DNA of 64,000 nt, taken from positions 124,001 to 188,000 of the forward strand of contig NZ_JBKBHX010000006.1 in NCBI RefSeq assembly GCF_046299575.1, in the 5' to 3' direction. Each line of letters begins with the position of its first letter. The stretch's first letter is position 1. Below are positions 24,624 through 33,282 of this stretch, in pieces. Both the position numbers and the translations under genes were made by a program. This stretch comes from Thermaurantimonas sp046299575 (GTDB lineage Bacteria; Bacteroidota; Bacteroidia; Flavobacteriales; Schleiferiaceae). The notes beneath the pieces are model-generated. The model was not told the DNA's origin. It did no database searches and was given only the letters and a program-made list of their open reading frames with translations.

Positions 24624-26645
24624 ATGAAAAAACTTTTTTTCGCCATCCTATTCCTATCATATATCGTTCAGGCTCAGATTACTATGACGCCTGACCTGCT
24701 CTGGAAACTCGGGCGTGTCAGCCTCGAAGACCTTTCAACCGATGGCCGTACAGCGCTTTATGGAGTTACCTTCTTCGACGTGGACGACAACAAAGGCACC
24801 AAACTGATCTATGAAATACCTGCGTCTGGCGGTACGGCTACCCTGCTGGCCGATGACCAGAAGTCCATCTCAGCTGCCGGCTATATCGACCGTCAGCGAA
24901 TCTGGTACCTGCATTCAGGCCAACTTTATCTGAAAGACGGAAACCGCACCACTCGGCTGACCGATTGCGAGGAGAGCATCCTTTCAGCCAAAGTGGTACG
25001 ACTGACCAACGGCAATCTTCGGATACTCGCCGTGATGGAAGTACCAAACCCCGCTTACCGCCTCCCTCAGTACAAAACACTGACCAAAGCCAGATTTCGC
25101 CTCTACGACGACCTGATGTACCGCCATTGGAACTATTGGGAAGACACTCGTGTACAACACATCTTCTACGCCGACGTACCACTTACAGCGGAAAAGTTGA
25201 AGATGAATGCCTTCCGCGACATTCTCGAAGGTGAACCCTTCGACGCCCCTTTAAAGCCTTTCGGCGGCTCCGAACAATACACTACCACTGCCGACGGCCG
25301 CTACATCTTCTACACATGTAAAAAAATGACCGGCCGTGAATATGCCGTAAGCACCAATTCGGACATATATCGATATGAGGTAGCCACAGGTCAAACCATC
25401 AACCTCACAGAAGGTCAAAAGGGGTATGACATGAATCCAACCCTCTCACCCGACGGACGTCTGCTGGCCTATCTAAGCATGGAAAACGACGGCTACGAAA
25501 GCGATGTGCCCCGACTGATGCTTTATGACCTTGCCAACGGAAGTACCCGCCTGGCCATAGACAATACGTATTTGCACGACCTCGTGTGGGAGAGCAGCAG
25601 TACACTGCTCGTCACCTACGACGACAGCGCCACCGTACAAATCGGCCGTGTGACCATCGATACCCGACGCAATCGCTTTACCCTTACGCCAGTAACCACC
25701 GGTTGGTACAACTATGGCAGCCTTCGCTCAGCCGGAGGCACCCTGCTGGCCACGCGCATGGATATGAACCATGCGCCGGAAGTCTTTCGCATCGACCGCC
25801 GGGGTCAGTCCTCTCAACTTACACAGGTCAATACCGGCATCTACAGTGCCATCCGCAAGCCTACCGTCACACGTCGGCTTGTGCCTACCACCGATGGCCG
25901 ACGAATGCTCGTGTGGGTCATTCTGCCCCCCGACTTTGACGAGTCCAAAAAATATCCCGTACTCCTCTACTGCCAGGGCGGGCCGCAGAGTCCGGTGTCG
26001 CAGTTTTACAGCTTTCGGTGGAATTTTCAGGTCATGGCCTCCCAAGGTTATATCGTCGTCGCCCCTAATCGGCGCGGTGTGCCCGGTTTCGGTCGCGAGT
26101 GGAACGAAGCCATCTCCCGCGACTGGGGCGGACAAGCCATGCGCGACTACCTCAGCGCCATTGACCATGTGGCTGCTGAGCCTTGGGCCGATGAATCCCG
26201 CATGGGTGCCGTAGGTGCCTCGTACGGTGGCTACTCGGTGTACATGCTCGCCGGTCTGCACGAGGGCCGCTTCAAGGCTCTGGTATCGCACTGCGGCCTC
26301 TTCCATATGGAGAGCTGGTACGGCACTACCGAAGAACTCTTTTTTGCCGATTGGGATCTCGGTGGCCCCTATTGGCAGCATCCTGTGCCGCGCAGTTACA
26401 CCGAGTTTTCCCCTCACCTCTACGTCGATCGTTGGACAGCGCCTTTGCTTGTCATTCATGGTGAGCTCGACTTCCGGGTGCCCGTAGAGCAAGGTCTTCA
26501 GGCCTTTCAGGCAGCTCGTTTGCGTGGCTTACCGGCGAAGCTACTGTTGTTTCCCGACGAAGGCCACTGGGTACTCAAGCCCCAGAATGCCCTCATCTGG
26601 CATTCGGAGTTTTTCCGCTTTCTCGAAACACATCTGAAAAATTAA
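24624..26645 (+). CDS. S9 family prolyl oligopeptidase-type peptidase, exported
   Basis: The 673-aa protein has a signal peptide (MKKLFFAILFLSYIVQAQ, cleavage after about residue 18). A beta-propeller of TolB/DPP-IV type (about 40-400, with NPTLSPDGRLLAYLS) leads into a C-terminal alpha/beta hydrolase. The catalytic triad can be placed: S533 in GASYGGYS, D616 in HGELDFRVP and H648 in DEGHWVLKP. It should cleave peptides after proline or a small residue in the periplasm or at the cell surface, for peptide scavenging. A DUF4199 gene follows 62 bp downstream. GC content is higher than in the flanking islands. Confidence 0.92.
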   Translation: MKKLFFAILFLSYIVQAQITMTPDLLWKLGRVSLEDLSTDGRTALYGVTFFDVDDNKGTKLIYEIPASGGTATLLADDQKSISAAGYIDRQRIWYLHSGQLYLKDGNRTTRLTDCEESILSAKVVRLTNGNLRILAVMEVPNPAYRLPQYKTLTKARFRLYDDLMYRHWNYWEDTRVQHIFYADVPLTAEKLKMNAFRDILEGEPFDAPLKPFGGSEQYTTTADGRYIFYTCKKMTGREYAVSTNSDIYRYEVATGQTINLTEGQKGYDMNPTLSPDGRLLAYLSMENDGYESDVPRLMLYDLANGSTRLAIDNTYLHDLVWESSSTLLVTYDDSATVQIGRVTIDTRRNRFTLTPVTTGWYNYGSLRSAGGTLLATRMDMNHAPEVFRIDRRGQSSQLTQVNTGIYSAIRKPTVTRRLVPTTDGRRMLVWVILPPDFDESKKYPVLLYCQGGPQSPVSQFYSFRWNFQVMASQGYIVVAPNRRGVPGFGREWNEAISRDWGGQAMRDYLSAIDHVAAEPWADESRMGAVGASYGGYSVYMLAGLHEGRFKALVSHCGLFHMESWYGTTEELFFADWDLGGPYWQHPVPRSYTEFSPHLYVDRWTAPLLVIHGELDFRVPVEQGLQAFQAARLRGLPAKLLLFPDEGHWVLKPQNALIWHSEFFRFLETHLKN

Positions 26646-26707
26646 TTCTCCACTGATACACCCATCAGCCTATCTTCGCTCAGCAAATCACAAAATCTAT
26701 TACTACT

Positions 26708-27244
26708 ATGAGCACACCCTCTGATGCCACCATTGCAAGAAATATTGGCCTCAACAATGGCTACATTTTCGGTGCCCTCTACGGCGGCTACACCCTTGCA
26801 GCTTATCTCATTAATCTTGAATGGTTTACCATCACATGGGCAGGTACCGTCCTGTTTGTTGTGGGAATTGTGATGATGATTTTATCGATCAATACCACCA
26901 AAAAAGCCCTCGGTGGCTACATCGGCTTTCGCGACTCCTTTATTACAGCTTTTATCACAGCACTGGTCGGCTCGCTCATCAATACAATTATTACCATATT
27001 GATTTTCAACATCATAGACAAGTCAGCTGCCCAGACCGTCATCGACATACTTACTGATAAGATGGAGGCTATGATGGAACGCTTCTCTGTACCCCAGGAA
27101 AAAATCGACGAGGCCGTAGCCAATCTCGACAAGACCTTTGCACTAGCCACACAGCTTCGCGGCTTTGCCGTAGGACTGGCATTTTACGCAGCCATTTCCG
27201 CTGTACTTGCCGCATTTCTCAAAAAAAAGCGACCACTGGAATAA
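26708..27244 (+). CDS. DUF4199 family membrane protein
   Basis: A 178-aa protein with four hydrophobic segments (about 15-35, 40-60, 75-105 and 145-170). It matches the small DUF4199 membrane proteins that are common in Bacteroidota: GGYIGFRDSFITAFITALVGSLI, and a charged soluble loop before the last helix. The function is unknown. It may be co-transcribed with the S9 peptidase gene; a terminator hairpin follows its stop. Confidence 0.8.
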   Translation: MSTPSDATIARNIGLNNGYIFGALYGGYTLAAYLINLEWFTITWAGTVLFVVGIVMMILSINTTKKALGGYIGFRDSFITAFITALVGSLINTIITILIFNIIDKSAAQTVIDILTDKMEAMMERFSVPQEKIDEAVANLDKTFALATQLRGFAVGLAFYAAISAVLAAFLKKKRPLE

Positions 27245-27267
27245 ATGCTTATCTTTCAAAATTATTC

Positions 27268-27316
27268 AAAGTTCCGGAAATAGTTTTTTAACTTCAATTT
27301 CCGGGACTTTTTTTTC
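27268..27316 (+). terminator. Intrinsic terminator after the DUF4199 gene
   Basis: AAAGTTCCGGAAAT (27268-27281) pairs with ATTTCCGGGACTTT (27297-27310) around a 15-nt loop. An 8-9 nt T-run follows at 27308-27315. It ends the S9 peptidase-DUF4199 transcript 23 bp after the stop. Confidence 0.8.
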
Positions 27317-27625
27317 TCAATATCTTCTCCGGAATTTCAAAGAACAATTCCAACATATTATCCAATAAAAATTTTATTTTTCTTGTTGAAAGTCAACCAT
27401 GAATTTGTGAAGCAAATTTTTTATATTTTATCTTGCTACAAATTAATTAATTATGATTGAATTGACATCAATATTTATCATTTTAGAATTAAAATAAGTG
27501 GTGACAATACAGATAAAATAATTTAGAATGAGCAGTTTTTTTCCTGTTTATTACGAATTAAAAATTGAAAAAAGATAAAAAATTGATATGTTCGGAATTC
27601 GTATGGATCAAAGATTCTAATAAAA
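27317..27625. other. AT-rich gap, nothing recognised
   Basis: About 300 bp of AT-rich sequence between two terminators that face each other. No gene, repeat or regulatory site could be supported. Confidence 0.4.
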
Positions 27626-27653
27626 AATAAAACCCGGCAGACCGGGTTTTATT
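27626..27653 (-). terminator. Bidirectional terminator hairpin downstream of tRNA-Arg
   Basis: AATAAAACCCGG-cag-ACCGGGTTTTATT is a strong stem flanked by A and T runs, so it can work on both strands. It lies 47 bp downstream of the tRNA-Arg 3' end. Confidence 0.85.
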
Positions 27654-27700
27654 GATCAAACTTAATTTAAATTTTAAAACTTATGCTCAAAAAACGCTTG

Positions 27701-27774
27701 TGACTTCGTAGGGATTCGAACCCCAAACCTTCTGATCCGTAGTCAGATGCTCTATCCAGTTGAGCTACGAAGCC
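27701..27774 (-). tRNA. tRNA-Arg (anticodon ACG)
   Basis: The 74-nt minus-strand sequence folds as a tRNA. Acceptor GGCTTCG pairs with CGAAGTC (one G-T pair), the discriminator is A, the D-arm is AGCTCAACTGGATAGAGC, and the anticodon stem-loop TCTGA-CTACGGA-TCAGA gives anticodon ACG. The T-arm is GGGG-TTCGAAT-CCCT. The terminal CCA is not encoded. A34 would be read as inosine for CGN codons if TadA is present. Confidence 0.97.
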
Positions 27775-27845
27775 ATTTTTAATTTTAGGTGTGCAAAAAT
27801 ACTACTCAAAAAGTATTCAACAAGAACTTTTTTCAAAACGATTTC

Positions 27846-28121
27846 TTAATGTATCTCGGCAGATAGACCGCGGTTCAATAGCTCTGTGCACATCGGCACC
27901 AGCTCTTCGTAAGTGCCGTTTTTCACCTCGCATTTTCCTTTCAAATGTGTGATCCAAGCGCATTGTTCTGCTTGCTCGGCTGTGTGTCCGCACACCTGTA
28001 TAAGCGACTCAATCACCCAATCAAAGGTGTTCACATCGTCGTTGTAAAGCACAATGCTTTTAATGGAGGTGAGCTCTTCGAGTACGAGCGTTTTTGTATC
28101 GGTCTGATATTCAAATGCCAT
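27846..28121 (-). CDS. clpS: ATP-dependent Clp protease adaptor ClpS
   Basis: The 91-aa protein matches ClpS: VLYNDDVNTFDWVIESL is the N-degron pocket region and HLKGKCEVKNGTYEEL the second conserved block. ClpS delivers N-degron substrates (N-terminal Leu, Phe, Tyr, Trp) to ClpA/ClpC. Together with aat in this window it completes the recognition part of the N-end rule pathway. It lies 59 bp downstream of murI on the same strand. Confidence 0.93.
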   Translation of the reverse strand: MAFEYQTDTKTLVLEELTSIKSIVLYNDDVNTFDWVIESLIQVCGHTAEQAEQCAWITHLKGKCEVKNGTYEELVPMCTELLNRGLSAEIH

Positions 28122-28180
28122 AATACTTCAACTCCATTTTTAAATCTACTTACAAAGGTACATAAAAATAGCAACTCCTT

Positions 28181-28987
28181 CTATAATCGTACTTGCTCAA
28201 GCACGGGTAAAAATCCAAGAAAGTGACCCGAGATTTCTTTGAAGCTCTCCGTTAGGTCAGAAAGATAAAAGTGGTATTCGCCTTTGTATTGCGAAGGCGA
28301 TAGCAGGCCTGTATCCTCAAGTACCTTTTTTAAGTGCTCAGCAACAATTTTTGGAGTATCGAGAATCTGAATAGAGTGGTTAAAAAATGCGCTTACCTCA
28401 GGTTGAATGAGCGGATAGTGCGTGCATCCTAATATTAGGCCCTCCATCTTCTCGAAATTTTCGCCTTCCATATAGTGTCGAATGAGCGATTTACTCACTT
28501 CAGTGCCATACAATCCCTCTTCGATCATACCGGCTAGTAATGGAGTAGGCTTTGCTTTTACTTCAATGTTTTCACAAGCTTTCAAAAGCTTAGCTGTGTA
28601 CACTCCACTGTTGATGGTAGCTTTAGTACCAATAATTCCGATTTTTCGAAAGCCATTTTTGCACACGTACTGCACTACCGGATCGATTACATTTACAATG
28701 GGCAATCTATCGCCCCAGTGGGCACACAATGGGTCATAAGCTGCAGCAGAGGCTGAATTACAGGCTATTACGAGTATTTTAATACCCTTATTGTAGAGAA
28801 ATTCGCTGATCTCAAGAGAATACCGAATGATGGCCTCCCTACTCTTTTCACCATATGGCAAGTGTGCTGTATCGCCAAAATAGAGAATGTCTTCATTGGG
28901 TAATGCTGCCATTATGGCTTTAGCCACCGTGAGTCCTCCTACTCCACTGTCAAAAATTCCGATGGGCGAATAGCTGTCTCTGAGCAC
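28181..28987 (-). CDS. murI: Glutamate racemase
   Basis: The 268-aa protein has both catalytic cysteine motifs, VIACNSASA (C76) and LGCTHYPLI (near 188), as well as the N-terminal IFDSGVGGLTV. The enzyme makes D-glutamate for peptidoglycan. Length and motif order are standard. It is followed by clpS and preceded by queD, with a 13-bp gap to the latter, which suggests a common transcript. Confidence 0.95.
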   Translation of the reverse strand: MLRDSYSPIGIFDSGVGGLTVAKAIMAALPNEDILYFGDTAHLPYGEKSREAIIRYSLEISEFLYNKGIKILVIACNSASAAAYDPLCAHWGDRLPIVNVIDPVVQYVCKNGFRKIGIIGTKATINSGVYTAKLLKACENIEVKAKPTPLLAGMIEEGLYGTEVSKSLIRHYMEGENFEKMEGLILGCTHYPLIQPEVSAFFNHSIQILDTPKIVAEHLKKVLEDTGLLSPSQYKGEYHFYLSDLTESFKEISGHFLGFLPVLEQVRL

Positions 28988-29000
28988 GCTGAGAATGTTT

Positions 29001-29450
29001 TCACTGCGAAAATACAGCCGAACCAGCCCTCCACTCTACCCAAGAGTCTCGAGTTTCGTGCAACTTACAGAATTCCAATCGTATGCCCTCAGGTAAATAT
29101 TCTATTAAGCGTGTGATGATCCACTTCAGCATATTTTCAACCGTTGGTGTTTCGTGTAAAACGAGCACTTTCATATCAGTCGGTATGCTATAGCCATTCG
29201 AAAATTCGGATTTTTCAATGATTAATGCATGGTCTAGTACATCGATTACTGAAGTTTGTACAACTGCTTTTAAACGCTTTAGATCGATGATCATCCCGCG
29301 TTCGGGACCTGAAGTTTGTATTTTACCTGAAACTCCAATTTCCAATACATACGAATGCCCGTGAATATTACGACAGTATCCGGGATAATCGGGCAGAAAA
29401 TGTGCAGCCTCGAAGTAAAAACGACGGTGTAATGCAATGGAAGAATTCAT
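29001..29450 (-). CDS. queD: 6-carboxy-5,6,7,8-tetrahydropterin synthase (QueD/PTPS family)
   Basis: The 149-aa protein shows the zinc ligands H17 (FEAAHFLP), H30 and H32 (NIHGHSY), and the catalytic Cys C26 four residues before the HGH motif, as in QueD. The C-terminal HETPTVENMLKWI and CKLHET are also conserved. QueD converts dihydroneopterin triphosphate to carboxytetrahydropterin in queuosine synthesis. The wider family includes 6-pyruvoyl-tetrahydropterin synthase, so the substrate is inferred. It is adjacent to murI. Confidence 0.88.
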   Translation of the reverse strand: MNSSIALHRRFYFEAAHFLPDYPGYCRNIHGHSYVLEIGVSGKIQTSGPERGMIIDLKRLKAVVQTSVIDVLDHALIIEKSEFSNGYSIPTDMKVLVLHETPTVENMLKWIITRLIEYLPEGIRLEFCKLHETRDSWVEWRAGSAVFSQ

Positions 29451-29512
29451 TTGGCCTTAGGCATAAACAGCTGGCAAATGAATGATGTACAAACTCGCAG
29501 AGAAATGACTTT

Positions 29513-30316
29513 TTACAGCTGTTTCAAGTTTATGTCAAAAGCGTTTTTCAGTACTCTAAGCCGATGGGAGTACTTCTTCAGGTCAGGGCGATAAATGCCA
29601 TTTTGATCAAGCATATCGATTCTGACCATACCGCTACCGGCATGAATAATTTTTTTACCGGGTAGAACTATACCAACATGAATGATTCTTCCGTCTTCGT
29701 CGTCAAAAAAGGCTAAATCGCCGGGCATGGCCTCTTCCACAAAGCTGAGTTGCATGCCTACAGTGGCTTGCTGATAGGAGTCTCTGGGCATGCTGACTCC
29801 GGCCATGCGGTAGGAAATCTGCACAAGGCCGGAGCAGTCGATGCCAAAATGGGTACGCCCTCCCCATAGATAGGGAGCATACAAAAAATTAAGAGCCGTA
29901 TCGACGATAGTAGCTCGAGTTTTCACTCCTTTTACTGTAGGGCCGCTAAACACAAGAGTTTCACCGCCAATCGTAAACTCACCATTTTCAATTTTCGGAA
30001 TTTTACTTCCCAACAAGATAGAAAAGAAGTGGTTGCTGTTTTTTTTCAGTATCAAATCCACCATGTCGGCGCTATAGCCTGTATAATCGGTGTAATGAAC
30101 TTGAAAGGTCTCATTGTCGATCAGGCATATTTGTTCAGTTAAAACCCATCCCTGGTAGTCATCGTGTGATAAACGCACTTTGACCCATTCATCATTTTTG
30201 GTCTCAAGTATGTGCATCAGCTCCCCAAAGAGTATCTGATTGACCATTTCAGATCGATGGGAAGGTTCCTTTCTCATCGGAATAACTGACAGCAGCGAGA
30301 TTGCCTTATCAAGCAT
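29513..30316 (-). CDS. NlpC/P60 cell-wall endopeptidase with SH3 domain
   Basis: The 267-aa protein (ATG at 30314-30316; a TTG at 30326-30328 would add four residues) has an N-terminal bacterial SH3 region (about 20-80). A C-terminal NlpC/P60 cysteine peptidase follows: FGIDCSGLVQISYR (catalytic Cys), RIIHVGIVL (His) and the third polar residue further on. It should cleave the gamma-D-Glu to diamino-acid bond in peptide stems. No signal peptide is visible, so it may act on recycled muropeptides in the cytoplasm. A 17-nt poly-T tract lies just upstream of the start. Confidence 0.87.
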   Translation of the reverse strand: MLDKAISLLSVIPMRKEPSHRSEMVNQILFGELMHILETKNDEWVKVRLSHDDYQGWVLTEQICLIDNETFQVHYTDYTGYSADMVDLILKKNSNHFFSILLGSKIPKIENGEFTIGGETLVFSGPTVKGVKTRATIVDTALNFLYAPYLWGGRTHFGIDCSGLVQISYRMAGVSMPRDSYQQATVGMQLSFVEEAMPGDLAFFDDEDGRIIHVGIVLPGKKIIHAGSGMVRIDMLDQNGIYRPDLKKYSHRLRVLKNAFDINLKQL

Positions 30317-30332
30317 AGCGATCGACAAGAAG

Positions 30333-30349
30333 TTTTTTTTTTTTTTTTT
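30333..30349 (+). repeat. Homopolymer tract T17 (A17 on the coding strand)
   Basis: Seventeen consecutive T residues lie between the thiolase stop and the NlpC/P60 start. On the minus strand this is an A17 tract about 17 nt upstream of the NlpC/P60 ATG. Such tracts change length by slippage. It could also be part of a thiolase terminator, but no stem precedes it. Confidence 0.6.
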
Positions 30350-30356
30350 AGGCTTT

Positions 30357-31538
30357 TTACATCAAATTTTCAATGACGATGGCTGATGCCCCTCCCCCAC
30401 CGTTGCAAATTCCGGCAGCGCCATATCGGGCATTGTTTTGCTTGAGTACATTTATCAGAGTAACGATGATTCGCGCGCCACTACATCCCAGAGGATGCCC
30501 CAGCGACACAGCACCACCGTTTACATTAACTCGAGCCGGATCGAGGTTCAAAATCTTTATGTTAGCTAATCCTACGACAGAAAAGGCTTCATTAAGTTCA
30601 AAATACTCAACATCTTCGATTTTAAGACCAGCCTTTCCGATGGCTATTGGCAATGCCTTAGCGGGTGCCGTCGTAAACCACTTGGGTTCTTGTGCAGCAT
30701 CGGCATAGCTAACAATTCGGGCCAGAGGCTTTAGGCCGAGCTCCTGAGCTTTTTCCAAACTCATTAGAATTAGGGCCGCAGCTCCGTCGTTTAGCGTTGA
30801 TGCATTAGCTGCCGTGATCGTACCATTCTTTTCAAAAACAGGTGGTAGAGTGGGTATTTTATCAAATTTTACGTTTTTGTATTCTTCATCTTCAGCGAAA
30901 ACAATGGGATCACCCTTGCGCTGAGGAATGGTCACAGGTATTACTTCATCGGCAAATTTACCCGACTCCCATGCTTTTGCACTTCGCTTGTAGGATTCAA
31001 TAGCGAAGTTGTCTTGATCCTCTCTCGAAAAAGAATATTCTCTTGCGCACAATTCACCACAAGTTCCCATGTGCTGACCGTCGTAGGCATCTAGCAAACC
31101 ATCGCGAAGCATTCCGTCGACCAATTTTAAGTCTCCCAACTTTTGACCGGTTCGACCTGTAGCCAAATAATGAGGTACCATGCTCATATTCTCCATACCG
31201 CCGGCCACTACCACTTCATTATCGCCCGTTTTGATCGACTGGGCAGCCATCATCACTGCCTTCATGCCTGAAGAACACACTTTATTTACAGTGGTACAAG
31301 GCACTTCGGGCGATAAGCCACCTTTCAGAGCAGCCTGGCGCGCAGGTGCTTGCCCCAAATTGGCCTGTAATACGCAGCCCATCAATACTTCATTTACCAG
31401 TGACGGATCGAGTTGAATTTTGGATAGTGCTCCACGGATAGCCACTGCTCCAAGCTCCGGAGCAGGTACTGTACTAAGGGAGCCGCCAAAAGAACCTATA
31501 GGAGTACGAACTGCTGAAACAATAACAACATCTTTCAT
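30357..31538 (-). CDS. Acetyl-CoA acetyltransferase (thiolase)
   Basis: The 393-aa protein is a standard-length thiolase. The nucleophilic Cys is in NKVCSSGMKAVMMAA (near 90), the catalytic His in GGAVSLGHPLGCSGARI (near 347) and the second Cys in GICNGGGGASA (near 377). It condenses or cleaves acetoacetyl-CoA. Biosynthetic (AtoB/PhaA) and degradative roles cannot be separated from sequence. It stands alone, which favours the biosynthetic or ketone-body type. Confidence 0.93.
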   Translation of the reverse strand: MKDVVIVSAVRTPIGSFGGSLSTVPAPELGAVAIRGALSKIQLDPSLVNEVLMGCVLQANLGQAPARQAALKGGLSPEVPCTTVNKVCSSGMKAVMMAAQSIKTGDNEVVVAGGMENMSMVPHYLATGRTGQKLGDLKLVDGMLRDGLLDAYDGQHMGTCGELCAREYSFSREDQDNFAIESYKRSAKAWESGKFADEVIPVTIPQRKGDPIVFAEDEEYKNVKFDKIPTLPPVFEKNGTITAANASTLNDGAAALILMSLEKAQELGLKPLARIVSYADAAQEPKWFTTAPAKALPIAIGKAGLKIEDVEYFELNEAFSVVGLANIKILNLDPARVNVNGGAVSLGHPLGCSGARIIVTLINVLKQNNARYGAAGICNGGGGASAIVIENLM

Positions 31539-31593
31539 TTCTGATAAAAATTAAATTGCGCGCAAGTTATATATTAGATGTGTTTCAAAATTT

Positions 31594-32304
31594 TTAGGGT
31601 TGAACGCCTATTAAAAAAATTGCAGGTACTTTTTCAAGTGTAACGAGATTTTCTTTAGCCCAATCGGAAATTCTTAAAGTTTTAATAAACTGCGCTGGAC
31701 CCGTTAAATCTGAAGCCACACAGAGAAAAGTATCAGGCCGAAGGGTTTGAAGGCATTCTTCAACTAGTTTAGTGTTTCTGTAAGGCGTTTCAATAAAAAT
31801 AAAAGTTGTTTTGTCTTTTAATGAACGGGCTTCGAGCTCTTTAATTTTTCTCCTTCTTTCGTGTTTTTCTACAGGCAAATACCCCACAAAGGCGTAATTC
31901 TGACCATTGAGTCCCGATGCCATCAGCGCTAGAAGTAGCGAAGAGGGCCCCACCAAAGGTACTACCTCAATGTTTCTTCTGTGGGCTTCCATCACGAGCA
32001 AACTGCCGGGATCAGCTACAGCCGGGCAGCCAGCTTCGCTTAGCAGTCCCACATTTTCGCCAACTTTACATTTATCCAGAAAGGAAAAAAAATCGCTCTC
32101 CGTCCTGTGCTTGTCGATTTGTACCACTTCAATGGAACTCTGCTGAATATAGGGGACTACTTTTTTTAGAAAAGCGCGGGCTGATTTGGCATTTTCAGCA
32201 AGGTAAAATTTCGTGTTTTCAATCACTTTTTTGGTGCCCAAAGGGATGACTTCCAATGGATTGATTTCAGAAATCAAAGAAGGTATCAAATACAATTTAC
32301 CCAT
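31594..32304 (-). CDS. Tetrapyrrole-methylase-fold SAM methyltransferase (RsmI-like)
   Basis: From the ATG at 32302-32304 (MGKLYLIPSLISE) the protein has 236 aa; the frame is open further upstream but that would run deep into the phosphatase gene. It carries the family block VGLLSEAGCPAVADPGSLLV, GPSSLLLALMASGLNGQ and FIETPYRNTKL, typical of RsmI-type 16S rRNA ribose methylases. Bacteroidota often have this shorter paralogue next to core genes. The exact target is uncertain. It overlaps the upstream phosphatase gene by 8 bp and is the last gene of a tight four-gene group. Confidence 0.83.
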   Translation of the reverse strand: MGKLYLIPSLISEINPLEVIPLGTKKVIENTKFYLAENAKSARAFLKKVVPYIQQSSIEVVQIDKHRTESDFFSFLDKCKVGENVGLLSEAGCPAVADPGSLLVMEAHRRNIEVVPLVGPSSLLLALMASGLNGQNYAFVGYLPVEKHERRRKIKELEARSLKDKTTFIFIETPYRNTKLVEECLQTLRPDTFLCVASDLTGPAQFIKTLRISDWAKENLVTLEKVPAIFLIGVQP

Positions 32305-32782
32305 TTTGGGCGGACTGTTTTTTGACGAAATACTTTTGAATAATGGCATCGCAAGCTATATCGACTAATTTAAATACTGACTCAAAGTCGTTCTCCGTTC
32401 CATAATAGGGATCAGGAACTTCCAACATCTGGCCTGGAAAAGCTTCTTCAGTCATCATTTTTACCTTTCTTAAGTGCTCAGGCGTTTGAGCCATCGAATA
32501 CAAAGCATCGTAAATCGATCTGTCAGCAGCATAAATAAGGTCGAAGTGTTCGAAGTCTTCCGGTCGAAACTGTCTGGCGCGTTGGTCAGAGAGGTCAATA
32601 CCGTGTTTTCGGGCATTTTTCATCGTACGCGGGTCTGGCTTTTCGCCAATGTGATACGACGAAATTCCCGCCGAATCTACTACAACATCTTCTACGCCTA
32701 GAGCTTTAAGTTTACTTTTTAAAATGCCCTCAGCTAAGGGCGAACGACAAATATTTCCAAGACAAACCATTAATATTTTCAT
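32297..32782 (-). CDS. Low-molecular-weight protein tyrosine phosphatase
   Basis: The 161-aa protein has the P-loop VCLGNICRSPLAEG at 6-19, with nucleophile C7 and R13, and the general-acid motif VPDPYYG near residue 120. It removes phosphate from tyrosine (or arginine) in the cytoplasm. Its start overlaps purE by 4 bp. In Bacteroidota this enzyme is often encoded with RsmI-like methylases, and no tyrosine kinase is nearby. Confidence 0.93.
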   Translation of the reverse strand: MKILMVCLGNICRSPLAEGILKSKLKALGVEDVVVDSAGISSYHIGEKPDPRTMKNARKHGIDLSDQRARQFRPEDFEHFDLIYAADRSIYDALYSMAQTPEHLRKVKMMTEEAFPGQMLEVPDPYYGTENDFESVFKLVDIACDAIIQKYFVKKQSAQNG

Positions 32783-33282
32783 GCAATCCCCTTCCTTAGT
32801 TCTTCGCTCATTTGGTGAACGGCAGCTTTAAGCTGTTCTTTGTAGGCAATAACCTTCGCCAGAATTGACGGGTCAGATTGTCCAAGGATTTGAGCTGCCA
32901 AAATTCCTGCGTTTTTAGCACCATTTAGGGCTACTGTGGCTACTGGCACACCAGTAGGCATCTGTAGGATAGAAAGCACTGAGTCCCAACCATCGATGCT
33001 GTTTGATGATTTCACAGGTACGCCCACCACAGGCAGTGGCGTGATGCTCGCTACCATACCTGGCAAATGAGCTGCTCCACCGGCACCTGCTATTATTACT
33101 CGAATGCCTCTCAAGTGGGCATTCTTTGCATATTCAAACATTTTATCGGGTGTACGATGTGCTGAAACCACATCCAATTCATAGGCAATTCCAAACTCTT
33201 TCAACACATCAGCAGCCCCTTGCATCACTTGTAAATCGCTTTTCGAACCCATGATGATGCCTACGAGCGGAGCATGTGTCAT
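32779..33282 (-). CDS. purE: N5-carboxyaminoimidazole ribonucleotide mutase, class I
   Basis: The 167-aa protein has MGSKSDLQVMQGAADVL at the N-terminus, then VVSAHRTPDKMFEYA and AGGAAHLPGMVA, the phosphate and nucleotide binding loops of class I PurE. It converts N5-CAIR to CAIR in purine synthesis. It overlaps both neighbours by 4 bp. purK was not found in the window. Confidence 0.96.
   Translation of the reverse strand: MTHAPLVGIIMGSKSDLQVMQGAADVLKEFGIAYELDVVSAHRTPDKMFEYAKNAHLRGIRVIIAGAGGAAHLPGMVASITPLPVVGVPVKSSNSIDGWDSVLSILQMPTGVPVATVALNGAKNAGILAAQILGQSDPSILAKVIAYKEQLKAAVHQMSEELRKGIA

Noticed and set aside
25728..26492. Long minus-strand ORF of 254 codons inside the S9 peptidase gene
   Set aside because: It is a shadow of the GC-rich peptidase coding sequence; the catalytic triad and signal peptide are on the plus strand.
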